A stretch of 64,000 nucleotides of DNA from Gammaproteobacteria bacterium (GTDB lineage Bacteria; Pseudomonadota; Gammaproteobacteria; Pseudomonadales; Azotimanducaceae): contig JAPPGA010000009.1 of the NCBI GenBank assembly GCA_028821515.1, positions 35,547 through 99,546 on the forward strand, written 5' to 3'. Shown piece by piece: positions 52,388-60,739 of the stretch (its first letter is position 1; each line of letters starts with the position of its first letter). Under the pieces are notes generated by a model. It had not been told where the DNA came from. It saw only the letters and a program-made list of their open reading frames with translations, and ran no database searches. Both the position numbers and the translations under genes were made by a program.

Positions 52388-52945
52388 GTGGTGGTGACGA
52401 AAAGAAGATGCATTGCAGCAGTAGCAGCAGCGCCAGTCGCAGCAATCGCAGCAGCAGCGCTATTCGCAGCGACTATGGGATTTCGGTTTGAAGGTGCATT
52501 GGGTTGGCTCCAGATCGGTTTGTTGTTCTCCTACGGGATATTCCTGACCGTATTGACTGAATTCCTGCATTGTCTGAGCAGGGTGTTCGTGCCGCTGGTC
52601 CTCCTGTTCCTCTTCCACAGGTACGCGGAAAACAGGAATCCGATGAGGCTGGCCGTGGCTAACTTTGTCCTGATGTACGTGGCTATCGTCTTGGGCGCTT
52701 ACCTGTCCACTATCTGGTTGGACTACAGGCTGGCATCGTTTGATCTGGACGGCGATGGTGTTTTCTCTGGTCCGGAGATCACTCCGGAGCAGGAAGAGGC
52801 CCTCTTCAGGGTAGTCAACGACACCGGCAGATCGTTCGCCCCGTTCACCGGCTTCGCATTCTCCTTATGGCATTCGACGTTCTTTTTTGTCGCTCTGAAG
52901 CTCTTCGAGTTGACTCAACGCCATCTTCGAGGTTTGAGGGATTGA
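52388..52945 (+). CDS. Integral membrane protein with an EF-hand-like loop
   Basis: A 185-residue protein with four or five hydrophobic helices (PVAAIAAAALFAATMGF, WLQIGLLFSYGIFLTVLT, VFVPLVLLFLFHRY, LAVANFVLMYVAIVLGAY). Between helices is FDLDGDGVFSGPEITPEQEE, an EF-hand-like DxDGDG-x-x-x-x-x-E calcium loop. The gene starts with a GTG triplet run at 52388, and its first codons are built from GCA/GCAGCA repeats. Its codon use and lower GC differ from neighbours. I do not recognise a family. Confidence 0.65.
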   Translation: MVVTKRRCIAAVAAAPVAAIAAAALFAATMGFRFEGALGWLQIGLLFSYGIFLTVLTEFLHCLSRVFVPLVLLFLFHRYAENRNPMRLAVANFVLMYVAIVLGAYLSTIWLDYRLASFDLDGDGVFSGPEITPEQEEALFRVVNDTGRSFAPFTGFAFSLWHSTFFFVALKLFELTQRHLRGLRD

Positions 52946-52968
52946 ACCTGTCTTGCGCGTCACCCTCA

Positions 52969-55900
52969 TCACGGTCTGAACTGCAGCGTCCTCGGCACCA
53001 GCCGCGCCGGTTGGGACACCAGCTTGTAGGCGGTTTCGGTCCACTCGCAGATCATCCTGCGGGTATCTCTGGGGTCGATCATTTCTTCGATCTGGAACCT
53101 TGAGAGCGGGCCGACGGGGCCGCGTGCGCTCTCAATGCGCGCCATGAGTTCCGCCCGGAGCGCCTCCGGGTCGTCCGCTTCTGCCAGTTGCCGCTTGTAG
53201 GCCGCCTCGATGCCGCCTTCGGGGGGAATGCCGCCTACGTCCGCTGCCGGCCAGGCGACCCGGACGGAGGGCTGTGATCTCGGCGTCGCGTAGTTGTTGC
53301 CGGCGACCCCGAAGCTGCGCCGCATGACCACCGTGAAAATGGGCACGTTCGACTGCGCGAAGGCGACCATCCACTCGCCGCCCCGGCGGATCGTGCCTGC
53401 AAGTTCGTGCTCGAGGCCGACGGCGAAGCCGGGGCTGTCGACCAGGTTCAGGACCGGCAGGTGGAACAGGTCGCAGAGGTCCAGGTGCCGTGTCAGCTTG
53501 GCACAGCCGTCGGCGGTCAGGGCGCCGCCGTTCGCATGCTGGCTGTCCGAGGCGATGACGCCGAGCGGGTGGCCGTTGAAACGCGCGAATCCCGTGACCT
53601 GGTCCGCTCCCCACAGCGGACCGATTTCGAAGAACGAGCCGGCGTCGGCCATCAGCCGGATGGCCTTGCGGATGTCGAACGTCGTGGTCCGGGCTCTCGG
53701 AATGATCGCGAACAGTTCCTCTTCCCGTCGTTCCGGCGGATCGTCCGGGTTCGGCGGTAGCACCGGAGGCGCCTCGTAGACGCTCGAAGGGAGGTAGGAG
53801 AGAAACCTCCGCGCCATGGCGGCTGCCTCTTCCTCGGTTTCCGCGAGGTTGTCCACAGAGCCGTTGCGGCAGTGGATATGCCAGCCGCCAAGCTCCTCCT
53901 TGGAGATGTCGTAGCCCATCGCATGGATCACGACGGGTGGGCCAGCGACGAACAGCTGCGCGATGTCGCGGACCATGACCGAGAAGTGTCCCAGCACGGC
54001 CTTGGCAGCGCCGATGCCGACCACGCTGCCGAGGAGCATGTTGACCACCGGGACGGTGCCCAACTGTTCGGTGTACATGCTGCTGCCGAGGTGACCGGGC
54101 AGGTATGAACCGCCGCCGCCCGCGACCCGCGGCCTGCCGGCCTTGATTGCGCCGGTGCTCTCCTTGGCCGTGCTCTCTCCCTCGGTCTTCTGCGCTGGCA
54201 CCATGGCCGCGACGCTGCCGCCCCCGGAGGAACCGTCGAGCAGCCGCACCGACGGCACGCGCATCTCGAGCGACAGTTGGTCGAGATGCCGGCTCTTGGC
54301 GCCGATGGCCCCGTCAGCGTGACCGCCCCTGGATGTGAAGTCGTCGGCGCAGACCACCACCGAGCGCGTATCGATCCTGCCCCAGCCGCCGACATGGTTG
54401 GCCGGAGTGAAGTCGACGACCTGCCCCGCGTCGTCATACGAGGCGAAGCCGGCGACGCTGCCGATTTCCCGGAAGGTGCCGTCATCCAGGAGCACGTCGA
54501 TGCGCTCGCGGCAGGTCAGTTTGCCGCGGCTGCGCTGCCTGACGACACCCGGGTCTTTCGAGCCGGACGCCAGCCGTTCGAGCGCCAGGCCCTGCATGGT
54601 CCCTATGTCCTTCATCAGGGGTGACCAGGTGCCGTCCGCGGTCTCCATGCCCGCGTGATCGCCCGTTTTTGCCGAAGCCGGAGATACCACGGCCACCACC
54701 TGGCCGGCGGCAACAGCCTCGCCGGGGGAAAGCGGTTCGGCGTCGGCAACAACGCCCGCGCAAGGCGCCGCGATGACCGTTTCCATCTTCATCGCGCTGA
54801 CCACTAGCAACGGTTCGCCCAATGCCACGCTGGCCCCTGGCGCGGCCCGGCATTCGACCACGGTGCCCGCGATGGGACATTCGACGGCGCGTTGTCCATC
54901 CAGCACCGAGAGGCCGGGTTTGTCTCCTGGCGCGGCGTTTGCGCTACCCGCCATGCCACCGTAGAGGGCTGCCTGCCGGTCAAGTAGGCTGATCGCATCG
55001 CTCTCTGCAGAATCCGGCGGCGCCATGGACGTTGTCTCGGTGAGCAGGCAGGTCCTGGCATCGCCGCTCCGAACTTCCGGGTGGGAGAGAATGCCTCGGA
55101 GTTCCGACAGGTTCGTCGGCAACCCCGAGATGTGAAACTCATTGAGCGCCCGCAGCGTGCGGTCCACGGCGGACTCGAACGACGCCGAAGAGTTCGACGC
55201 GCCGATGACTTTCGCCAGCAGCGGATCGAATTGGGGCGGCGGCGCGTAACCGGCGTAGCCGCAGGCATCCACCCGAACGCCCGGTCCGGACGGTTCCTTG
55301 TAGGCAGTGATGGTGCCGCCGCCCCGGATGACGACGCGAGCCTGAACCGCGAACCCACGGGTCGACCCGACCGCCTGCTGGTCGCCGATACCAAGCGCGT
55401 GAAGCGACTTGCCAGCGGCGACCTGGAACTGCGCTTCGACGATGTCGATGCCGGTTACCAGTTCGGTGACGGTGTGCTCGACCTGGATGCGAGGATTGCA
55501 TTCGATGAAGTAGTACTCCCCGGTCTCCGGCACCACCAGGAACTCGACGGTCCCGGCGTTTACGTACCCCGCAGCCCTCGCCAATCGGACCGCGTCGCCA
55601 AGCAGCTTGTTCCTGAGCGAGTCATCGAGCGCGGGGGCCGGCGCGACCTCGATGACCTTCTGGTTTCGCCGCTGTATGGAGCAGTCGCGCTCATGCAGGT
55701 GCACGACGTTGCCCCCGGTATCGGCAAGCACCTGCACCTCGATGTGCCGGGGGCGACTAAGCAGGCGCTCGACAAAAAGACGGCCGTCTCCGAAAGCCGA
55801 CTCTGCCTCGCGGCGACAGCTCTCGAATGCGGCCTCGATGTCGTCGGCTGAATCGACCGAACGCATGCCGCGTCCGCCGCCTCCCGCGCAGGCCTTCAGC

Positions 55901-56373
55901 ATCACCGGGTAACCGAGGCTTTCTGCTGTTTCGGCGGCCGCATCCGGGGTCGCCAGGGGAGCGCCGCTTCCGGCGATCACCGGAATTCCCTCGGCACGGG
56001 CCAGTTCGCGAGCACGCACCTTGTCGCCGAAGAGCGCCAGCACCTCCGCGGATGGACCGATGAATGCGAGGCCGGCATCCGCACTGAGCTTCGCCATGCG
56101 GGGATTCTCGGAAAGGAAACCGTAGCCCGGGTGCACACAGTCGCATCCGCTCTCGACAGCCGCATCGACGACCCCCTCCGCGTCGAGATAGGCGGCCAGC
56201 GGGTCCCCGTCGTCGTGGCCGATGCGCCGGGATTCAGTGGTGAACCGCGTGTGCAGCGAAAACGAATCGGCCGGGGCGTAGACGCCGACCGACTCCATCC
56301 CGAGGGCGGACGCGGCCTTGGCCACGCGAATGGCTATCTCGCCCCGGTTGGCTATCAGGACACGCTTGTGCAA
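52969..56373 (-). CDS. Single-chain biotin-dependent acyl-CoA carboxylase (BC-BCCP-CT fusion)
   Basis: A 1134-residue enzyme containing all three activities. Biotin carboxylase (1 to about 455) has RVLIANRGEIAIRVAKAA, GGGGRGMRSVDSAD and EYYFIECNPRIQVEHTVTE. The biotin carrier has the biotinylated Lys in VSAMKMETVIAAPCAGVV (about residue 524). The carboxyltransferase (about 590 to the end) has GSSGGGSVAAMVPAQ, VVNMLLGSVVGIGAAKAVLG and FGVAGNNYATP. Separate subunits are the rule, so this fusion is uncommon. The acyl-CoA (propionyl, acetyl or longer) cannot be told. The TTG at 56373 is preceded by GAGGAGGG, better than the ATG at 56508. Confidence 0.9.
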   Translation of the reverse strand: MHKRVLIANRGEIAIRVAKAASALGMESVGVYAPADSFSLHTRFTTESRRIGHDDGDPLAAYLDAEGVVDAAVESGCDCVHPGYGFLSENPRMAKLSADAGLAFIGPSAEVLALFGDKVRARELARAEGIPVIAGSGAPLATPDAAAETAESLGYPVMLKACAGGGGRGMRSVDSADDIEAAFESCRREAESAFGDGRLFVERLLSRPRHIEVQVLADTGGNVVHLHERDCSIQRRNQKVIEVAPAPALDDSLRNKLLGDAVRLARAAGYVNAGTVEFLVVPETGEYYFIECNPRIQVEHTVTELVTGIDIVEAQFQVAAGKSLHALGIGDQQAVGSTRGFAVQARVVIRGGGTITAYKEPSGPGVRVDACGYAGYAPPPQFDPLLAKVIGASNSSASFESAVDRTLRALNEFHISGLPTNLSELRGILSHPEVRSGDARTCLLTETTSMAPPDSAESDAISLLDRQAALYGGMAGSANAAPGDKPGLSVLDGQRAVECPIAGTVVECRAAPGASVALGEPLLVVSAMKMETVIAAPCAGVVADAEPLSPGEAVAAGQVVAVVSPASAKTGDHAGMETADGTWSPLMKDIGTMQGLALERLASGSKDPGVVRQRSRGKLTCRERIDVLLDDGTFREIGSVAGFASYDDAGQVVDFTPANHVGGWGRIDTRSVVVCADDFTSRGGHADGAIGAKSRHLDQLSLEMRVPSVRLLDGSSGGGSVAAMVPAQKTEGESTAKESTGAIKAGRPRVAGGGGSYLPGHLGSSMYTEQLGTVPVVNMLLGSVVGIGAAKAVLGHFSVMVRDIAQLFVAGPPVVIHAMGYDISKEELGGWHIHCRNGSVDNLAETEEEAAAMARRFLSYLPSSVYEAPPVLPPNPDDPPERREEELFAIIPRARTTTFDIRKAIRLMADAGSFFEIGPLWGADQVTGFARFNGHPLGVIASDSQHANGGALTADGCAKLTRHLDLCDLFHLPVLNLVDSPGFAVGLEHELAGTIRRGGEWMVAFAQSNVPIFTVVMRRSFGVAGNNYATPRSQPSVRVAWPAADVGGIPPEGGIEAAYKRQLAEADDPEALRAELMARIESARGPVGPLSRFQIEEMIDPRDTRRMICEWTETAYKLVSQPARLVPRTLQFRP

Positions 56374-56602
56374 GGTCTCGCCCTCCTCGGTTGCCGAGAT
56401 GCCCTGTTCCCGCGAGGGTGCGGCATCTCGCAGTCTCTTCGCTACGGCGTAAACGGTTTCCCGACTGCCGCTGCGGGTCGGAAAAGAACCACTGGTTGAC
56501 GGCCACAATGCAGTCGCGGACAGCCCAGCGCAAGTACAATGGTCATCGTCAGGCCGCGCGCCACGTCAGGCGCGCGCACCTTCTTCTATATCGCGATCGC
56601 GC

Positions 56603-57472
56603 ATGAGCAATCTTTCCGACTCGCTTGCCAGCAACGACTTCACCCTCACGGCGGAGCTGAACCCGCCCAAGGGCACGGACCTGGGCGACGTGATGTCCGC
56701 TGGCGAAGCGTTGAGGGGCCTGGTCGCCGCCTTCAACCTCACAGACTCGGCGGCATCGAGAATGACGATGGCGCCGATCGCCGTCGCGCACCTGCTGGCC
56801 GACCGGGGGATTGAATCGACTTTGCAGATCACGGGCCGGGATCGGAACCGGCTGGCCATTCAGGCCGACATGCTGGCTGCCCATGCGCTGGGAGTCGCGA
56901 ACATTCTCTGCATGAGCGGCGATCCGCCTTCCGCCGGAGATCATCCCGAAGCGAAACCCGTCTTCGACCTCGGTGCGGCAGAGATTCTCAGGGCGGTCGG
57001 CAGCCTTGCCGCGGGCCGCGATCTCTCGGGCAACAGCGTGACGGGCGGACCGGACTTCTACCGCGGGGCGGTGGTCAACGTTGCCGTGCCCGATGTCGGC
57101 ACAGAGATCGCCCGAATGGAACAGAAAGTCGAGGCGGGCGCACAGTTCTTCCAGACCAATGCCGTGTACGATCCGGCTGGCTTCGAGGCGTTCATGAAGC
57201 GGGCGGGGGAATTCAACGTCCCGGTCCTGGCGGGCATCATCATGCTGAAGTCGGCCAGGCAGGCACGCTACATGACGGAGAAGATTCCAGGGGTCGTCGT
57301 TCCCGACGAACTGACCGGCGAACTCGAACGCGCCGGGGACGTCGCCCGGACCAGCATCCGAATGGCGGGCGGACTCGTGAGAGATGTCGCCCCGATGTGC
57401 CAGGGCGTACACATCATGGCCATCGGCTGGGAGCGCCGAATCCCGGAGGTCATGGAAGCTGCAGGGATTTGA
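56603..57472 (+). CDS. Methylenetetrahydrofolate reductase (MetF family)
   Basis: A 289-residue TIM-barrel flavoprotein related to MetF. FTLTAELNPPKGTDL starts the barrel, LQITGRDRNRLAIQADMLAAHALG and ILCMSGDPPSAGDHPE are the folate/FAD contacts, and AQFFQTNAVYDPAGFEAFMK and VPVLAGIIMLKSA are the later strands. It would feed 5-methyl-THF into methionine synthesis or oxidise it. It may also serve other one-carbon routes, as these shorter MetF-like proteins do. ATG 56603 is used; the Shine-Dalgarno is weak. It stands between the carboxylase and dsbA. Confidence 0.85.
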   Translation: MSNLSDSLASNDFTLTAELNPPKGTDLGDVMSAGEALRGLVAAFNLTDSAASRMTMAPIAVAHLLADRGIESTLQITGRDRNRLAIQADMLAAHALGVANILCMSGDPPSAGDHPEAKPVFDLGAAEILRAVGSLAAGRDLSGNSVTGGPDFYRGAVVNVAVPDVGTEIARMEQKVEAGAQFFQTNAVYDPAGFEAFMKRAGEFNVPVLAGIIMLKSARQARYMTEKIPGVVVPDELTGELERAGDVARTSIRMAGGLVRDVAPMCQGVHIMAIGWERRIPEVMEAAGI

Positions 57473-57484
57473 CCGGCTGACCGG

Positions 57485-58147
57485 CTATTCGCTTTCCCCG
57501 GCCTTGGCTTCCTCCGCCGCCCTGCGTTGCTCTCTCGCCTTGTCTACCAGGAAGTCCACCACCTCCAGCACCCTGGTGCCCTCGACATCGGGGGAGATTT
57601 CCACGCGGTAAAGGCCGTCCACGATCATCGTGGGCACACTCGTGATGCGGTACATGCGGGCCTGTGCCCTGGCCTGCTGTACGCGGGTGTGGATGCTGAA
57701 CGAGTCATAGACATTCAGGAACTGCCGTGCGTCGACTTCGCCCACTTCCCGGAACAGCCGGGCGAGGAGCGGGGGTTGTCGAAGATCGACTCCATGGACG
57801 TGGAGGGACTCGAACAGCGGAAGGTGCACCTTGTCGGTCACGCGCAGCGCTTCGGCGCTGAAGTAGACCTTCGCGAAAATCTCCCAGGTGGGGTTGTTGA
57901 AGACTGCGGGTACGCGCCGGAAATCGACGTCTTCGTCCAGCGTCGTCAGCCATCCCTGGAGCGGGGACTCGAATCCGAAACAGTGCACGCACGCGTACGA
58001 GAAGACCTCGACGACCTCGATGGCGTAGGGATTTCGGGTTTCCACGGGGATGGGCAGCAGGTCGTAGTGCTGACCTTCCTCGAACGTCTCACCCGCTGCC
58101 TGGAAGCCGGTTGAGACGGCGATCACCAGTCCGGCCAGGAACTTCAC
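57485..58147 (-). CDS. dsbA: Thiol:disulfide interchange protein DsbA
   Basis: A 220-residue periplasmic oxidoreductase that introduces disulfides. The signal peptide (KFLAGLVIAVSTGFQAAGE) is followed by EVVEVFSYACVHCFGFE. The active site is CVHC, where the DsbA standard is CPHC. SVPTMIVDG carries the cis-Pro. The start is GTG at 58147 with GGAGGG before it; the longer frame to 58198 overlaps the cytochrome gene. It lies 22 bases after cytochrome c4, in the conserved cyt c4 - dsbA order. A DsbB is not in the window. Confidence 0.93.
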   Translation of the reverse strand: MKFLAGLVIAVSTGFQAAGETFEEGQHYDLLPIPVETRNPYAIEVVEVFSYACVHCFGFESPLQGWLTTLDEDVDFRRVPAVFNNPTWEIFAKVYFSAEALRVTDKVHLPLFESLHVHGVDLRQPPLLARLFREVGEVDARQFLNVYDSFSIHTRVQQARAQARMYRITSVPTMIVDGLYRVEISPDVEGTRVLEVVDFLVDKAREQRRAAEEAKAGESE

Positions 58148-58169
58148 ACCTGCCCTCCGTGGTGTCGCC

Positions 58170-58790
58170 CTAGTACAAGCCTTGAATATAGTTCGCAACG
58201 GCCCTGATCTCTGTATCCGTCAACCTGGACGCCACGCCGCGCATCATGCTGCCGTATTCGCCGTCGGTCTTGCGCACGCCTTCCCGGTATGCGACGAGTT
58301 GCGCGACGACGTAGTCGAAACGCTGGCCCGACAGAACCGGGAACCCCGCCGGCGCATTGCCCTTCCCGGTGGGTGAGTGGCAGGCCGAGCAGGCGGCGAC
58401 GCCCTTGGCCATGATACCCCCGCGATAGATGCGCATGCCGGCATCGAGATTCTCTTCCCTGGACCGCCCGACCTTGACTGGCATGGCTGCATAATGCTCG
58501 GCGAGGCGCAGGAGTTCTTCTTCCGATTTGCCATCGAGTTGCCCAGCCATCAGCGGCACCGGCCGCTCGCCGGACTGGATCATCTGCATTTGCGTCAGGA
58601 GATAACGGGCGTTCTGCCCGGCCAGGTTCGGATAGTCCGGGGCGATTCCAGTCGCGCCGTCCTGTCCGTGGCACGATGCGCACACACCGATGGTGATGTC
58701 GAACGCCGTGGGTTCTTCGGCCTTCGCAGCAGCGTTCGCAGTTGTGGCCATCAGGGCGATGGAGAACATCGCCCACTTGAGGAAACGCAT
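58170..58790 (-). CDS. Diheme cytochrome c4
   Basis: A 206-residue periplasmic electron carrier. The signal peptide (RFLKWAMFSIALMATTANA) precedes two cytochrome-c domains with attachment sites VCASCHGQDG and ACSACHSPTG; axial Met candidates are in MQMIQSG and MAGQLD. The repeated GFPVLSGQRFDYVVAQL and YPNLAGQNARYLLTQ show the duplication. It feeds terminal oxidases. The ATG at 58790 is chosen over the frame to 58907, which would overlap the divergent engB gene at 58871. It is transcribed with dsbA. Confidence 0.93.
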   Translation of the reverse strand: MRFLKWAMFSIALMATTANAAAKAEEPTAFDITIGVCASCHGQDGATGIAPDYPNLAGQNARYLLTQMQMIQSGERPVPLMAGQLDGKSEEELLRLAEHYAAMPVKVGRSREENLDAGMRIYRGGIMAKGVAACSACHSPTGKGNAPAGFPVLSGQRFDYVVAQLVAYREGVRKTDGEYGSMMRGVASRLTDTEIRAVANYIQGLY

Positions 58791-58870
58791 GTCGGTTGTT
58801 CCACGCCGGTCTCCGCATTGACGGGACCGTGCACATCTAGACTGTTCGGGGCGCGGCGGATTATAAACCG

Positions 58871-59467
58871 ATGGTGACTTTTTCCGCACAGTTCCTCGCC
58901 GGCGCATCGCGGTTTTCCGAGTGCCCCCCCGGCGGCATGCCCGAAGTGGCGTTTGTCGGCCGTTCCAACGCCGGCAAATCGAGCATGCTCAATCGGTTGA
59001 CGGGGTCGAAACGCCTCGCGCGCGTCAGCAAGACCCCGGGCAGGACCCGCATGCTCAACTTCTTCGACATCGAGGGTGGAGGTCGGTTCGTGGACTTACC
59101 CGGATACGGCTATGCGAATGCCAGCAAGTCAGCACGGCGTCTTTGGAGCCAAGCCATCGATGACTACCTGACGCGACGGGCAGACCTGGCCGCCATCGTG
59201 CTCGTCATGGACGCCCGTCATCCATTGCAGCCGTTCGACCGCCAGATGCTGGACTGGGCGCAGTCCACTGGCACGCCGATGCTCGCCGTGCTGAACAAGT
59301 GCGACAAGCTGAAGCAGGGCGCCCGCAACCTCGCGCAGCGCAGGGTAGCCGCGCAGGTCGCGTCGATATCGAACGTCGAGGTGCTGACCTTCTCCGCCAG
59401 GACCGGCCTGGGCGCCGAGGCTCTCGCACGTCGCGTGGGGGAATTCCTGGGTCGCGCCGAAGACTGA
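58871..59467 (+). CDS. engB: Ribosome biogenesis GTPase YihA/EngB
   Basis: A 198-residue GTPase needed for 50S subunit assembly. The G1 loop GRSNAGKSSMLN, the G3 DLPGYGYAN, the G4 NKCDKL and the switch region VSKTPGRTRMLNFF are all in place. The start ATG at 58871 agrees with the family (FSAQFLAGASRFSECPP). It is divergent from the cytochrome c4 gene with 80 bases between. engB next to polA and dsbA-type genes is a classical gammaproteobacterial arrangement. Confidence 0.96.
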   Translation: MVTFSAQFLAGASRFSECPPGGMPEVAFVGRSNAGKSSMLNRLTGSKRLARVSKTPGRTRMLNFFDIEGGGRFVDLPGYGYANASKSARRLWSQAIDDYLTRRADLAAIVLVMDARHPLQPFDRQMLDWAQSTGTPMLAVLNKCDKLKQGARNLAQRRVAAQVASISNVEVLTFSARTGLGAEALARRVGEFLGRAED

Positions 59468-59496
59468 CGCCGCCTGACCATTCAGGCTAAAGGTCA

Positions 59497-60663
59497 CTAC
59501 CAGTTCGTGATTGAACCGTCCTCACGCCTAAGCCTGGGAGGCCACCACTGCGGCAGATCAATTACGCTCCTCTCGGCTGCATCCATATCCAGGTCCACGC
59601 CCAGTCCCGGGGAATCAGGGCACCAGGCGAACCCGTCTTCCCAAGCAATCTGTTGTGGGAACAGGTCAGTGGCGTAAGAACCGGGTCTTACCGGCATCTC
59701 CTGGACGCCGACGTTCGTTGACGCCATGCAGAGCGCGACGCAGGCGGCGGCACTTACCGGTCCAAGGGGATTGTGAGGAGCGATGTTGATGTAGTGCGTC
59801 TCTGCCCAGTGCGTGATCTTTGCCGCTTCAGTAATGCCCCCGACGATACAAAGGTCGATACGGGCGTAGTCGATCAAGTCTTCCTCGATCACCTCTCTGA
59901 AAGACCACTTGGAGGCCCACTGCTCACCGGCGGCGATCGGCAGGTTCACCTGATGTCGCAGGTTCCGGTAGCTGCCCGGGTTTTCAGAACGCAATGGGTC
60001 CTCGATGAAGTAGGGCTTGAACTCCTCCATGTCGCGACACATCTGTACAACATGCGCCGGGTCGAGCTGTGTGTGTACATCGAAACATAGGTGGATCTCG
60101 GGTCCTACCGCTTCCCGAACCGCACCCATTAGATCGACGGCCACCCGCATCGACTTGTCCGGATCGAGTGTTGAAATTCTGCCAGGCTTGAAGTCGCCCA
60201 GGGGATCGGGCTGCCCCCAACGCACAAACTTCCAACCCTCGTCCGCGGCTTTCTTGCTGCCCTCTATGATTTGTTCCTGACTTGTTCCCCTGATGTGTGG
60301 GTAACAGATCACTCTCTCACGCACCGGGCCGCCAAGCAGCTTGTAGGTGGGCAGGTTCACCGCCTTGCCCTTGATGTCCCACAGGGCGATATCGATGGCG
60401 CTCATCGCACAGCAATACACCTTGTCCGCAGGCCAGTAGCCTGACCTGAACATGTCCTGCCACAGGCGCTCTGTTTCCCACGGGTCTGAGCCAACTACCA
60501 ATTCACCAAGGTGATCGACCGCATTCGCGATGGTTCTGCTCCAGTTCAGGATGCCAACCTCGCCAAGTCCGTGAATCCCGGCGTCTGTGTCGACTCTGAC
60601 GATGTGATAGATACCGCCGCCCTTGTCGCGGATTGGGAGATTCGTAATTTTCGTTACCTTCAA
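59497..60663 (-). CDS. Mandelate racemase/enolase superfamily dehydratase
   Basis: A 388-residue enolase-superfamily enzyme, probably a sugar-acid dehydratase of the galactonate/mannonate type. The barrel has metal ligands in LCFDVHTQLDPAHVV (Asp), PYFIEDPLRSENPG (Glu) and IAAGEQWASKWSF (Glu), and NIAPHNPLGPVSAAA supplies the catalytic His. The start is TTG at 60663 (KVTKITNLPIRD), because the longer frame to 60768 overlaps polA. GC content looks lower than in flanking genes, and it sits alone between engB and polA, suggesting later insertion. Confidence 0.87.
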   Translation of the reverse strand: MKVTKITNLPIRDKGGGIYHIVRVDTDAGIHGLGEVGILNWSRTIANAVDHLGELVVGSDPWETERLWQDMFRSGYWPADKVYCCAMSAIDIALWDIKGKAVNLPTYKLLGGPVRERVICYPHIRGTSQEQIIEGSKKAADEGWKFVRWGQPDPLGDFKPGRISTLDPDKSMRVAVDLMGAVREAVGPEIHLCFDVHTQLDPAHVVQMCRDMEEFKPYFIEDPLRSENPGSYRNLRHQVNLPIAAGEQWASKWSFREVIEEDLIDYARIDLCIVGGITEAAKITHWAETHYINIAPHNPLGPVSAAACVALCMASTNVGVQEMPVRPGSYATDLFPQQIAWEDGFAWCPDSPGLGVDLDMDAAERSVIDLPQWWPPRLRREDGSITNW

Positions 60664-60739
60664 GGTGTCCCCGCCTTGTCTTGACGTGGGGGGTGAAACA
60701 CGGCGCACGCCTTCGGCTGCGACGGATTCTATGGCGCCG

